Shown here one piece after another: positions 41,630 through 51,334 of a stretch of 64,000 nucleotides of DNA; position 1 is the first letter of the stretch; the number at the start of each line of letters is the position of its first letter. Origin of the DNA: Paludibacteraceae bacterium (lineage in GTDB: Bacteria; Bacteroidota; Bacteroidia; Bacteroidales; Paludibacteraceae); the NCBI GenBank assembly GCA_017527905.1, contig JAFXPK010000005.1, positions 1 through 64,000 of the forward strand, read 5' to 3'. The position numbers and the translations under genes are program-made. The notes below the pieces were generated by a model. It worked only from the letters and a program-made list of their open reading frames with translations, had not been told where the DNA came from and did not search any database.

Positions 41630-44575
41630 TCACCTCACCACTACTTTCGCAGCCTTTCCACCGGCCCTGACGACGTATACACCCGTTTGAGGAACTGGGA
41701 TACGCACCTCCTCGACTCGGCCAGTACCCACCAGCGCACCCAAGAGGTCATACACGAAGAGAGGCTCCTCCGCTCCGTCGACGCAGATGGTCTTGTCCAT
41801 GACATAGAGGCTCACCTGATCGCCTAGGAAATCGTTGACACCATCCATTGGGCGGAAATGAATTCTGTATTCGACTGTTACAGAGGTGTCTTTGGGCGCA
41901 TGACGAACCGGCAAAGCCATGTTTTGAGAAGAAGCTGGTGCAGGTTGGGTAGTGCTCTCTGTCGTAAAGCGGACAGAAATAGTGAGAATGTTAGTCGAGT
42001 CGTCAAAAGACTCTGTCGCGACAACACCCTTCGGCAGGTTGTACGAAACCAGATCCGGGGTATATTCCCTGTCGAGCCAATAGTCATGGATGTCCGAAGA
42101 GAATGAATCCACCGGCTCTCCGTCTATGGAGAGGGAGGATATGGACGGAAGATTGGATTTAGGATCCATGAAACGGAAGGTATAGACGTGCATGTTGGTC
42201 GTATCCGACTCGAAATCTGACCCCACCACCGTTATGGTTAATATATTCGTTGTGTTGTCGAATTTCTTTGTGATTTTAGCGTTTATAGAATTATTGATAT
42301 TGATGCCATCTTCTTTGTATAGGATTGAATCCGAGAAATCGTATTGATATCTATTGGGCGAGAAAGAATCGACAGGTATATTGTTGATTTCCAATGATGT
42401 CAAATATGATTCCGGTTTTCTGAAATTGATATGATATCTAACCGTATCGTATCCAGGCAAGGAAACAACAACAGTACATGTAAATGTTGAATCAGATTTG
42501 TAATCCGCAATCCAACCATTTATGTATGCATCTTCCGTATTAAAGAAATCTGGAGTATAGGAAAAATGACATGCGCTTGAATAATCGCCATATACATCAT
42601 AGTCATATTTGCCGTTTTCAATGGCAACACCTCCTCCACTCCTATTAGTCTCACAATTTTCCCATCCAATGTGAAACAAGGAATCACCACGTTTCTTTGT
42701 GAGGAAAATATATGTATGGGAATTCTTTGAATCATTCCGATCTGAAATTTTAACAGAGACTATGCCAGATGTGGGGTCATAAGATTTATCAACAACATCA
42801 CCCAAATAAGTCCACTGGACAAAATAGTCATCCATGTTTGCACTGTAATCTGCGTTTGGAACCAAATACATTCCCATTTTTTTATTCTCTGAAAATTTAT
42901 GGAAGTAGTAATCTGAGAAATCATAGATATACTTTTGGGGTGAGAATGTGTCAACTTTTGATTTGCCGAATGATAAGGAAGTCATCCAAGTTGGTTTTTT
43001 AAACGTAAAACTATAAGTGTGTTGATTATCTTTTTTTGAGTTTTCAACACGATTTGAATAATCACATCCTTTCACGAGAATATCCAACACCGCATTACTT
43101 TTGTTATAATTCATCTCTATAGTCGCACCGGCTGAAACCTGACATGAAAAGTTAGTCTCATCATAATAGATGTCCGACAAATCATACTGAAATTTGTCAT
43201 AAGAGAAACCATCGATAAGAACTCCGTTTGTGTCAATTGAAATCAGATAGGATTCCGGTTTTTTACAAAGGATGGAATAAGTATGCATGTTTGTCGAGTC
43301 ATATGCATAATCCGTTCCATATACGTTTAAGGTCAACAGCCTCGATTCTGCGTCGTATTTTTTTTCTACCGTCGTACCACCTAGTGCATGATAGCGTATT
43401 TGCTCAAATACATAATCGGCTGAACAATTGTACTCAAATTTGTCGAATGAGAAGGAATCCAAAGGAACGTTATCGACCAGTATATTTTCCAAATAGGACA
43501 TCGGTTTTTTGCATGCAATCGTGTAATTTGTGTCTAAGGTTTGTATTGTCAGAACAGATGATTCCGCATCATACGTTTTTGTCACGCCATCTCCTATAAT
43601 TGTTATATCGCTGAAAAAATAAGAGTCCGTGAAATCATACTCATATTTATCTTTGTTTATGGAATCTCCATTTATAAAACCGTCTTTCGTTAAAACAAGG
43701 AAAGGGGAAGGTTGACAGTATATGTATATAACACTATCTGTTTTATATATGGTTGTTGTATCAAATAAAGTACTAAAAAAGGTTGTCTCATTAATGACTT
43801 TTATAAGACGATTAAGCGAGTCATATTTTTTTGTAGTACTTATTATAAAATCTTCGAGAATTACGTTGTTGGGGTCAGTCTTTATTCCTTTTTTCTCGAC
43901 GAATATGTTATTGCCATTATCATCATATCTGTTTGTGTAGGTTGAATTCTCTCCCACCGAATTAGAGCCATATACATCGTATTGGGTGATATTGCCCCAT
44001 TTATCATATTGCGCTTTTTCCTCATAAACAGATGGGGGAGTCCTTGGACCTTGATCAAAATATTTATAATAATACGTTTTGATATAGCCTTGATCAGAGA
44101 ATTTATTATAATTCCCATATCCATGGCAATGCATGTCTGCAGGATTCGCAGAGGTCTGACCGCAGTTGGATGTGTAATCGGAACCTATTTGGCGGACCAA
44201 CCTGTTATTGCCAAAAGTTAATTCACCCGTTTGATCTAATTGCACCCATTGTTTTGTCACCCTGTCACATGCGTATAAAAGAGTTTCCACCCCGTTCCCT
44301 TTTTCGTTGGTCACATATCCGGTGTTAATTCGAAAATGGCTTGTATGATCAAAATCACTGGGTGAAACGTATCGTCCATACCCGGTGACACTCCCGTATG
44401 TATCATATTTCACATAATAGCATGGCGTAGTATCAACCACCATGTCCAGCACGAAGGTGGTGTCCAGTTTCTCCGCCGAAAGCGACAGTGGGCAGCAAAG
44501 CCCCCAAAACCCTAAAATGGTGGCGACGCACTTCTTCCCGAGAAGGCGACCGTCTAAATGTTTCAATTGTTCCAT
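41630..44575 (-). CDS. Surface-repeat protein, paralogue 1 (seven cadherin-like modules)
   Basis: The protein has about 981 residues from ATG 44575, chosen because the related genes start at the same MEQLK sequence. It has a signal peptide (about 1-37), an N-terminal region containing YD/Rhs-like repeats (YDKWGNITQYD, RYDDNGNN, YDSLNRLIKV), then about seven modules of 75-100 residues resembling cadherin-like beta-sandwiches (for example TSLEINNIPVDSFSPNRYQYDFSD). The C-terminus (FVYDLLGALVGTGRVEE, ending GVYVVRAGGKAAKVVV) looks like a T9SS sorting tail. It is the longest of four tandem relatives. A role in adhesion or surface display is inference. Confidence 0.75.
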   Translation of the reverse strand: MEQLKHLDGRLLGKKCVATILGFWGLCCPLSLSAEKLDTTFVLDMVVDTTPCYYVKYDTYGSVTGYGRYVSPSDFDHTSHFRINTGYVTNEKGNGVETLLYACDRVTKQWVQLDQTGELTFGNNRLVRQIGSDYTSNCGQTSANPADMHCHGYGNYNKFSDQGYIKTYYYKYFDQGPRTPPSVYEEKAQYDKWGNITQYDVYGSNSVGENSTYTNRYDDNGNNIFVEKKGIKTDPNNVILEDFIISTTKKYDSLNRLIKVINETTFFSTLFDTTTIYKTDSVIYIYCQPSPFLVLTKDGFINGDSINKDKYEYDFTDSYFFSDITIIGDGVTKTYDAESSVLTIQTLDTNYTIACKKPMSYLENILVDNVPLDSFSFDKFEYNCSADYVFEQIRYHALGGTTVEKKYDAESRLLTLNVYGTDYAYDSTNMHTYSILCKKPESYLISIDTNGVLIDGFSYDKFQYDLSDIYYDETNFSCQVSAGATIEMNYNKSNAVLDILVKGCDYSNRVENSKKDNQHTYSFTFKKPTWMTSLSFGKSKVDTFSPQKYIYDFSDYYFHKFSENKKMGMYLVPNADYSANMDDYFVQWTYLGDVVDKSYDPTSGIVSVKISDRNDSKNSHTYIFLTKKRGDSLFHIGWENCETNRSGGGVAIENGKYDYDVYGDYSSACHFSYTPDFFNTEDAYINGWIADYKSDSTFTCTVVVSLPGYDTVRYHINFRKPESYLTSLEINNIPVDSFSPNRYQYDFSDSILYKEDGININNSINAKITKKFDNTTNILTITVVGSDFESDTTNMHVYTFRFMDPKSNLPSISSLSIDGEPVDSFSSDIHDYWLDREYTPDLVSYNLPKGVVATESFDDSTNILTISVRFTTESTTQPAPASSQNMALPVRHAPKDTSVTVEYRIHFRPMDGVNDFLGDQVSLYVMDKTICVDGAEEPLFVYDLLGALVGTGRVEEVRIPVPQTGVYVVRAGGKAAKVVVR

Positions 44576-44891
44576 AAGCGATTGCATTTAATTTCAATAT
44601 ATAACTAACCAATAAATAAAACTGACCGCGCAACCACGATGATGAGAGCGCGGAACATCTTTGACAGAACAACCCTAAGATACGGAAAATAAATCAGATA
44701 AACAAACAATCCCGAAAAAATGTGTATAAGGAATCGAAAAAACCTTCTGAACAAAGAGAATGATAAGACATTCCACAATTCTAGAATAGTAAATGGTTAA
44801 ATAGTAAATAGTTAAATAATAAAAACCATGAGGCGATCGGAAGTTTAAACATCCGATCGCCCCATATGATTGGTCAGCGATGATTAAACGA
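44576..44891 (-). repeat. Paralogue spacer A: A/T-rich repeats and terminator
   Basis: No gene is present. The spacer carries a conserved upstream block (near 44576-44630), then a heptamer-type repeat (AGTAAAT and variants, about 44785-44822), and a hairpin (44832-44840 with 44853-44861, perfect 9 bp) that in the minus direction is followed by TTTTT, terminating the 44892-46514 gene. The same layout occurs in the next two spacers. Confidence 0.7.
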
Positions 44892-46514
44892 TCATTTCAC
44901 CACCACCTTCGCGGCTTTCTCGCCAGCCTTCACCACATAGACGCCCGCCTGACGCACAGGGATGCGGACCTCCTCGCCACGACCAGTGCCGACAAAAGTA
45001 CCTCGGAGGTCATAGACGAAGATTGGCTCCGTCGCACCATCGACACAGATGGCCTTGTCCATGACGTAGAGGCTCACCTGGTCGCCCAAGAAATCATCGA
45101 CACCGTCAACTGGACGGAAATGGAGCCTGTATGCAACCGTCCCAATAGCGTCGCTTGATGCGAGACGAACCGTGAGGATGTTGGTCGAATCGTCGAAGGA
45201 CTCCATAGCGGCAACACCGTCAGGCAGTGTATACGAAACCACATCAGGATTATACTCCGTGTCGAACCAGTAGTCAAAATTGCCTGCGTCGAAGGATGAC
45301 ACAGATTCTTCATTTATCGTTAGGGAAGAAATATACGGGAATGTGAGAGGTGTTACATCGTCGTACACAAAGTCGTCGTCATCGTCTGCCGGGCGGAAGT
45401 GGAGCTTGTATTCAACCATTCCAATAGCGTCGCTTGATGCGAGACGAACCGTGAGGACGTTGGTCGAATTGTCGAAGGACTCCGTTGCGGTAACACCGGC
45501 AGGCAGCTCGTATGAGACTATGCCCAAATTATATTCCATGTCAAACCAATAATCATAAACATCCGAGACGAAGGATGTCACAGTATCTCCGTTTACCATC
45601 AGGGAAGAAATGTACGGGAAATTAAGAGGCGCAGTTCCATACATATAGACCGTACTATCTTGGAGTTTCCATTCTATCGAATCAGGATAAGGGTTCACAG
45701 GCAGATACCGTACTTCCTTAACCCGACGGTTATACTCATCGTAGGCATAAGTCACTTTCTCTACGAAAGATTTCTGGTTGTCGAGGAAAGCACGTTCTAT
45801 GATATACGAAACCAAATTGTGGTTGTTGTCATATTCATTCTTATATGTATCGTGTTGTTCGGGAGGATAATATGGGTATAACCTCTTAAAAGTGTCTTCT
45901 ACATATGAATACAGATTACCATACGAATCATACCGATAGCCTTTATATATATCTGTGTAAGAGACATATGTTCCACGGGGATCAGCGATTTGTTCGTATA
46001 ATAAACGATTTTCCTCATAGTAACCAGACATGGAATAGGAAAAATACCTTTCGGATGATTTATAAGTTTCTCTTCCTACCGAATCGGGCTTCAAATACGG
46101 ATGTACGGTATAATATGATACGCTGTAATCCCTAAACCAGAGCATTCCGTTCTTATAAAAGGAATCTTTACGTGCGATTTCAATCTCATTCCATTGTTTC
46201 GTCACCCTGTCACAGGCATAGACGAGCGTGTCGATTTTCTTCCCATCTTCATCAGTGACATATCCAACATTGATACGAAAGTAATCCGAGGGGATGTAAC
46301 GCCCAACGTCTATAATATTCCCTATGCTATCATACCTCGTATAATAGCACGACGTACAATCTTTTTCTTTCGACATGTCTATGTCCAACACAAAAGTGGT
46401 GTCCAACTTCTCCGCCCAAAGCGAAGACGGGCAACAAAGCCCCAATAACCCTAAAATGACCGCGACGCGCTTCTTCCCGAGAAGGCGACCGCCTAATTGT
46501 TTCAATTGTTCCAT
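44892..46514 (-). CDS. Surface-repeat protein, paralogue 2 (two cadherin-like modules)
   Basis: The 540-residue protein shares its N-terminus (signal peptide, EKLDTTFVLDI, CYYTRYDSIGN) and C-terminus (GTGRGEEVRIPVRQAGVYVVKAGE) almost completely with the other family members. The middle differs: YD-type repeats (YRYDSYGNLYSY, YDEYNRRVKEVRYL) are followed by only two modules, starting near FPYISSLMVNGDTV and FPYISSLTINEESV. Its 3' end and flanking sequence are nearly identical to those of the 46827 gene over more than 100 bases. Confidence 0.75.
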   Translation of the reverse strand: MEQLKQLGGRLLGKKRVAVILGLLGLCCPSSLWAEKLDTTFVLDIDMSKEKDCTSCYYTRYDSIGNIIDVGRYIPSDYFRINVGYVTDEDGKKIDTLVYACDRVTKQWNEIEIARKDSFYKNGMLWFRDYSVSYYTVHPYLKPDSVGRETYKSSERYFSYSMSGYYEENRLLYEQIADPRGTYVSYTDIYKGYRYDSYGNLYSYVEDTFKRLYPYYPPEQHDTYKNEYDNNHNLVSYIIERAFLDNQKSFVEKVTYAYDEYNRRVKEVRYLPVNPYPDSIEWKLQDSTVYMYGTAPLNFPYISSLMVNGDTVTSFVSDVYDYWFDMEYNLGIVSYELPAGVTATESFDNSTNVLTVRLASSDAIGMVEYKLHFRPADDDDDFVYDDVTPLTFPYISSLTINEESVSSFDAGNFDYWFDTEYNPDVVSYTLPDGVAAMESFDDSTNILTVRLASSDAIGTVAYRLHFRPVDGVDDFLGDQVSLYVMDKAICVDGATEPIFVYDLRGTFVGTGRGEEVRIPVRQAGVYVVKAGEKAAKVVVK

Positions 46515-46826
46515 AAGCGAACGATTTTAATTTCAATATATAACTAACCAATAAATAAAACTAACGGCCCACCACGATGTGAGGGGCCATATCGTCAATG
46601 AAAGAATATCCCTAAGTTACAGAAAACAAATCAGATAAGCAAATGATTTCGAGAAAATGTATATGAAAAGAACGAAAAATCATTCTGAAGATGGGACGAC
46701 CTCCAACTCCGGAACAGTAAATAGTAAATGGCTAAATAGTAAATCGTTAAACGATAAAAACCAAGGGGCGACCGGGAGCTTAAACACCCAATCGCCCCAT
46801 ATGTTTGGTCAGCGATGATTAAACGA
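46515..46826 (-). repeat. Paralogue spacer B
   Basis: No gene is present. The upstream block, heptamer repeats (about 46720-46757) and imperfect hairpin (about 46766-46799) match spacer A in order and sequence. Confidence 0.65.
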
Positions 46827-48983
46827 TCATTTCACCACCACCTTCGCGGCTTTCTCGCCAGCCTTCACCACATAGACGCCCGCCTGACGCACAGGGATGC
46901 GGACCTCCTCGCCACGACCGGTGCCGACCATAGTGCAGAGCAGGTCATAGACGTAGATCGGTTCCGTCGCGCCATCGACGCAGATGGTCTTGTCCGTGGC
47001 ATAGAGGCTCACATGGTCGCCCAGGAAGTCGGCGACACCATCTACCGGGCGGAAGTGGAACTTGTATTCAACTGTCTTAATAGCGTCTCTTAATGCGAGA
47101 CGAACCATGAGGACGTTGGTCGAATCGTCGAAGGACTCCGTTGCGGTAACACCGTCAGGCAGTGTGTACGAAACCATATCAGGAATATACTCCGCATTGA
47201 ACCAGTAGTCATGAATGTCTGCGGAGAAGGTATCCAGCGGTTCCCCGTTGATGGTAAGGGAGGAGATACTCTTTAGACTCGGTTGGAAGTGGAAACGATA
47301 GGTGTTGTAAATGTATTTTGTATGAGCAACATAATTATAGATGGAGCAAATCAATGTATGCGTCGAATCGTCGTACGATTTATCTACGGAAAGGAATCCT
47401 GGGTATACGGAGAAGTCGAAATCACTAGATTCAACGGAGAATGGAGAATCGTCACTCCCCATGCCATCCCATATGTAATTGAAAGGCATCTCATAATCAT
47501 TCTTATCTGGAGAGAACCCGCTCAAATCATTCCCTTTGATTCGCACAGAAGAGATATATGCTTCATCAACCTTTCGGGTTGTAAAGGTGTATGTGTGCGT
47601 ATTGGTCGGATTCACGGCATAATCACCCCCCTTGATTATTATGGTAACAATGCCGGTTTGCGCATCATAGGAATTTTCAACTTCCGCATCTTCCGACACT
47701 CTATAATGCAAATACATTGTTGTGTCATTTCTGTATAATGCCACATACTCATCATGTAAATAATACATGTAATAATCCTCAGATATGTCATACGAATATT
47801 TCTCCGAAGAAAAATCTTCGACGGGTCCGTCATAAATGGCACCAAACATCTTGTTGTTGAAAGACATTGCGGTTATGTATGACTCCATCTTTTTCAGGAC
47901 GAACGTGTAGGTGTTCGCATCTGTCGAATCATAATCATAATTTGCGCCCTTGACTTTGATGGACAATGTGTTTGTCTCCACATCGAATGATTCCTCTGTG
48001 GTGGTTTTGTATGGCGTAATATATTTAAATCTCGTGTATATGGTGGCATCCGATAAATCGTAGTGGAATTGTTCAGACGAAAATCCATCTATTAGACTGT
48101 TTTTGTCGAACACGGAAAGGATGCATGGTTCTCCCTCCTTCAACGAATTTCCATACGTATATATGATGCTATCTTTTATGACGAAACCAGCCTTCGTAGA
48201 ATCATATCGCACGGTTTTTATTCTTCGGTCAAGGCTGTCATAAGAGTGTTCTTCTAACATATCAGAATAATTACCTTTAGCGCGGGATGAAACCAGATTA
48301 TGTCTGTCATCGTAGGTATTGGCAATATCGTAGTATTCATGCAAATTTGATTTATAATATGCATTTCCAAGACTGTCATATTTAATATGTTCCTTAGCAT
48401 ACTCCTCTTCCAAATAATGACTTCCATAGGACACGTCCACATCCACATAATCCAAGGATAGGCGATACCCATCCGGTCTAAATTTGTTTTCCAATGTATG
48501 ATCAGGCACGGTCCTTTCTACTAGATCCGATTGAATACGTGCCACCACAGTGGTGGAATCAATGTATTTAGCGCCACTAAGAATACCATTGTCATGATAT
48601 TCAAACCATTTGCCTATAATATTGTTGGGGAACCATTGCTTCGTCACATTATCACATGTATAATAGAGTATATTCAACGTGTCACCTTTCTCATTGGTGA
48701 CATAGCCTGTATTAATGCGGTAATAGTCGTTTTTGACTTTCCCAAAATCATAAGACCTGACAGTACCTCCATTCCTGTAAAGTCCGTGTTCAACAATCTG
48801 CCCCGCATTATTGTACTTCGTATAATAGCACGGTGTACTATCAATCACCATGTCCAACACAAAAGTGGTGTCCAACTTCTCCGCCCAAAGCGAAGAGGGG
48901 CTGCAAAGCCCCAATAACCCTAAAATGACCGCAACGCTCTTCTTCCCGAGAAGGCGACCGCCTAAATGTTTCAATTGTTCCAT
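46827..48983 (-). CDS. Surface-repeat protein, paralogue 3 (four cadherin-like modules)
   Basis: The 718-residue protein has the common signal peptide and N-terminus, YD-like repeats (YDSLGNAYYKSN, TYDDRHNLVSSRAKG, YDSLDRRIKTVRYD), then four modules (for example AYISSVRIKGNDLSGFSPDK and SISSLTINGEPLDTFSADIHDY) and the shared T9SS-like tail. The module count changes between relatives (7, 2, 4, 2), while the ends stay conserved. Confidence 0.75.
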   Translation of the reverse strand: MEQLKHLGGRLLGKKSVAVILGLLGLCSPSSLWAEKLDTTFVLDMVIDSTPCYYTKYNNAGQIVEHGLYRNGGTVRSYDFGKVKNDYYRINTGYVTNEKGDTLNILYYTCDNVTKQWFPNNIIGKWFEYHDNGILSGAKYIDSTTVVARIQSDLVERTVPDHTLENKFRPDGYRLSLDYVDVDVSYGSHYLEEEYAKEHIKYDSLGNAYYKSNLHEYYDIANTYDDRHNLVSSRAKGNYSDMLEEHSYDSLDRRIKTVRYDSTKAGFVIKDSIIYTYGNSLKEGEPCILSVFDKNSLIDGFSSEQFHYDLSDATIYTRFKYITPYKTTTEESFDVETNTLSIKVKGANYDYDSTDANTYTFVLKKMESYITAMSFNNKMFGAIYDGPVEDFSSEKYSYDISEDYYMYYLHDEYVALYRNDTTMYLHYRVSEDAEVENSYDAQTGIVTIIIKGGDYAVNPTNTHTYTFTTRKVDEAYISSVRIKGNDLSGFSPDKNDYEMPFNYIWDGMGSDDSPFSVESSDFDFSVYPGFLSVDKSYDDSTHTLICSIYNYVAHTKYIYNTYRFHFQPSLKSISSLTINGEPLDTFSADIHDYWFNAEYIPDMVSYTLPDGVTATESFDDSTNVLMVRLALRDAIKTVEYKFHFRPVDGVADFLGDHVSLYATDKTICVDGATEPIYVYDLLCTMVGTGRGEEVRIPVRQAGVYVVKAGEKAAKVVVK

Positions 48984-49306
48984 AAGCGAATGTTTTTAAT
49001 TTCAATATATAACCAACCAATAAATAAAACTAACGGCCAACCACGATGTAAGGGGGCCACATTGTCAATGGAAAAATATCCCTAAGTTACAGAAAAGAAA
49101 TCAAATAAGCAAATGATTCCGAAAAATGTGTATAAGGGAACGAAAAAACTCCTGAACAAAAAAACGATGGACGTTCTACAACTCCGAAACAGTAAATAGT
49201 AAATAGTAAATAGCTAAATAGTAAATCGTTAAATAATAAACCATGGGGCGATCGGATATTTAAACACCCGATCGCCCCATGTGCTTGGTCAGCGATGACT
49301 AAACGA
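48984..49306 (-). repeat. Paralogue spacer C with perfect 14-bp hairpin
   Basis: No gene is present. The heptamer repeat is longest here (about 49190-49238, AGTAAAT in tandem with variants). A perfect 14-bp stem (49242-49255 with 49268-49281) precedes the 49307 gene's 3' end; it is the presumed terminator of that gene. Confidence 0.7.
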
Positions 49307-50911
49307 TCATTTCACCACCACCTTCGCAGCCTTTCCGCCAGCCTTGACGACGTAGACGCCCGTTTGAGGCACTGGGATGCGCACCTCCTCGCCACGGCCG
49401 GTACCCACCAACGCACCTCGGAGGTCATACACGAAGAGAGGTTCCTCCGCGCCATCGATGCAGATGGTCTTGTCCATGACATAGAGATTTACATGGTCGC
49501 CCAGGAAGTCGTCGACACCGTCTAGAGGGCGGAAGTGGAACTTGTATTCAACCGTTTCTGAAATGTTGTCTGTCGCAAGACGAATTGAGAGGACATTGGT
49601 CGAATCGTCGAAGGACTCCGTTGCGGTAACACCGTCAGGCAGTGTGTACGAAACCACATCAGGATTATACTCCGTGTCGAACCAATAGTAATAATTGTCT
49701 GCGGAGAAGGATGACACAAGTTCTTCATCTATCGTTAGGGAAGAAATGTACGGAAGAGTGAGAGGTGTTACATCGTCGTCCAGGGAGTCGTCATCATCTT
49801 CCACCGGGCGGAAATGGAGCTTGTATTCAACCGTTCCATCAGTGCCACTTGATGTGAGACGAACCGTGAGGATGTTGGTCGAATCGTCGAAGGACTCCGT
49901 TGCGGTAACACCGTCAGGCAGCTCGTATGAGACTATGTCCGAATTATATTCCATGTCGAAACAGTAGACAAGGAGGTCTCCCTCGAAGTCGCTCACAGGA
50001 TCTTCATCTACCATTAAGGAAGAAATGTGTGGGTGAGTGAGAGGTACACTTTCATACACATAGACCGTACTATCATGGAACATCCATTCTATCGAATCAG
50101 AATAGGGGTTCACAGGTAAATACCGTATTTCCTTAACCCGACGGTTATATTCATCATAGACATAAGACACTTTCTCTTCGGAGCTCCATGTACTGTTTTC
50201 ATTACGTACTAAGATATACGAAACCAAATTGTTGTTGTCGTCATATTCGTTATTATAGGTGTCGTATACAGCAGGATACAATTGGGTTGGCATGATGTTT
50301 TCAGTGTTGTCGTGTATTCTCAGATTGCCATACGAGTCATACTCATAGATAATACTTCTGGTCGTGTAATCGACATGTGACCCATGCGCATCAGCTTCTG
50401 TGCGGTAAAATAAACGGTTTTCCTTATAGTAGCCAGACATGGAATAAGAAAAAAATGTTTCGGATGATTTATAATGTTGAATTCCTAACGAATCGGGCAT
50501 ATAATATGGATGTGCGCTAGAGTATGATACCTTGTAATCTTTGAACCAGAGCATTCCGTTCACGTAAAAGGAATCTTTATGTGCGATTTCAATTTTATTC
50601 CATTGTCTCGTCACCTTGTCGCAGGCATAGACGAGCGTGTCGATTATCCTCCCCTCTCCGTCAGTGACGTAACCAGTATTGATACGAAAGTAATCCGAGG
50701 GGGTGTACCGCCCAGTGGCCGTAATATTCCCTATGCTGTCATACTTCGTATAATAGCAAGGTGTATTATCAATCACCATGTCCAGTACGAAGGTGGTGTC
50801 CAACTTCTCCGCCCAAAGCGAAGAGGGGCAACAAAGCCCCAATAACCCTAAAATGATTGCGACGCTCTTCTTCCCGAGAAGGCGACCGCCTAAGCACGTT
50901 AACTGTTTCAT
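49307..50911 (-). CDS. Surface-repeat protein, paralogue 4 (two cadherin-like modules)
   Basis: The protein has 534 residues from ATG 50911 (MKQLTCLGG), placed by alignment with the other three; a much longer upstream reading has no family similarity. It shows the shared signal peptide and EKLDTTFVLDMVID, YD-like repeats (YEYDSYGNLRIHD), two modules (HPHISSLMVDEDPV, LPYISSLTIDEELV) and a tail ending KAAKVVVK. It is closest to the 44892 gene in the YD region (SFYVNGMLWFKDY against the same site there). As the promoter-proximal copy it may be transcribed first. Confidence 0.75.
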   Translation of the reverse strand: MKQLTCLGGRLLGKKSVAIILGLLGLCCPSSLWAEKLDTTFVLDMVIDNTPCYYTKYDSIGNITATGRYTPSDYFRINTGYVTDGEGRIIDTLVYACDKVTRQWNKIEIAHKDSFYVNGMLWFKDYKVSYSSAHPYYMPDSLGIQHYKSSETFFSYSMSGYYKENRLFYRTEADAHGSHVDYTTRSIIYEYDSYGNLRIHDNTENIMPTQLYPAVYDTYNNEYDDNNNLVSYILVRNENSTWSSEEKVSYVYDEYNRRVKEIRYLPVNPYSDSIEWMFHDSTVYVYESVPLTHPHISSLMVDEDPVSDFEGDLLVYCFDMEYNSDIVSYELPDGVTATESFDDSTNILTVRLTSSGTDGTVEYKLHFRPVEDDDDSLDDDVTPLTLPYISSLTIDEELVSSFSADNYYYWFDTEYNPDVVSYTLPDGVTATESFDDSTNVLSIRLATDNISETVEYKFHFRPLDGVDDFLGDHVNLYVMDKTICIDGAEEPLFVYDLRGALVGTGRGEEVRIPVPQTGVYVVKAGGKAAKVVVK

Positions 50912-51136
50912 ATATATAACATTTACATATACACAAAAAAAGAAAAACACTCTCCTCACCAATATGATGAGACACACAATTATGATAAAGTTCGAGTAAG
51001 ATACGGAAAATTTCTGGAATACACAAATCTGAAAGCGTTTTTTTGACAATCTACGCTTATTTGTCTGATTCGTGCACATTTGAGTAATGCCGAAAATATT
51101 TTTTCCTTATTCTGTTTTTCAAATCAATATTTTGTA

Positions 51137-51144
51137 TAACTTTG
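51137..51144 (+). promoter_or_regulatory. -7 promoter element of the tRNA gene
   Basis: TAACTTTG lies 10 bases before the tRNA and matches TAnnTTTG; no distinct -33 TTG. Confidence 0.55.
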
Positions 51145-51154
51145 CACCGCAATT

Positions 51155-51227
<73 letters not shown>

Positions 51228-51234
51228 CGGAAAG

Positions 51235-51267
51235 AAGGTGGACGCAAGGTTGTGTTCACCTTTTTTT
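51235..51267 (+). terminator. Terminator after tRNA-Thr
   Basis: Stem AAGGTGGAC/GTTCACCTT (51235-51243 with 51254-51262, one G-U pair), followed by T7. Confidence 0.85.
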
Positions 51268-51334
51268 ATGTCGCTTCTCTTGCTTAACACCAATAGTTTC
51301 ATTAGTTTTGTTGTGGAAACGGGAAAAATCAGTC

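Noticed and set aside
49190..49240. Possible CRISPR array
   Set aside because: Units are only 7 bases, imperfect, and have no spacers; it is a simple A/T-rich tandem repeat.
50912..51079. N-terminal extension of the fourth surface paralogue
   Set aside because: The other three genes start at the MEQL/MKQL site; the extension lacks a counterpart.
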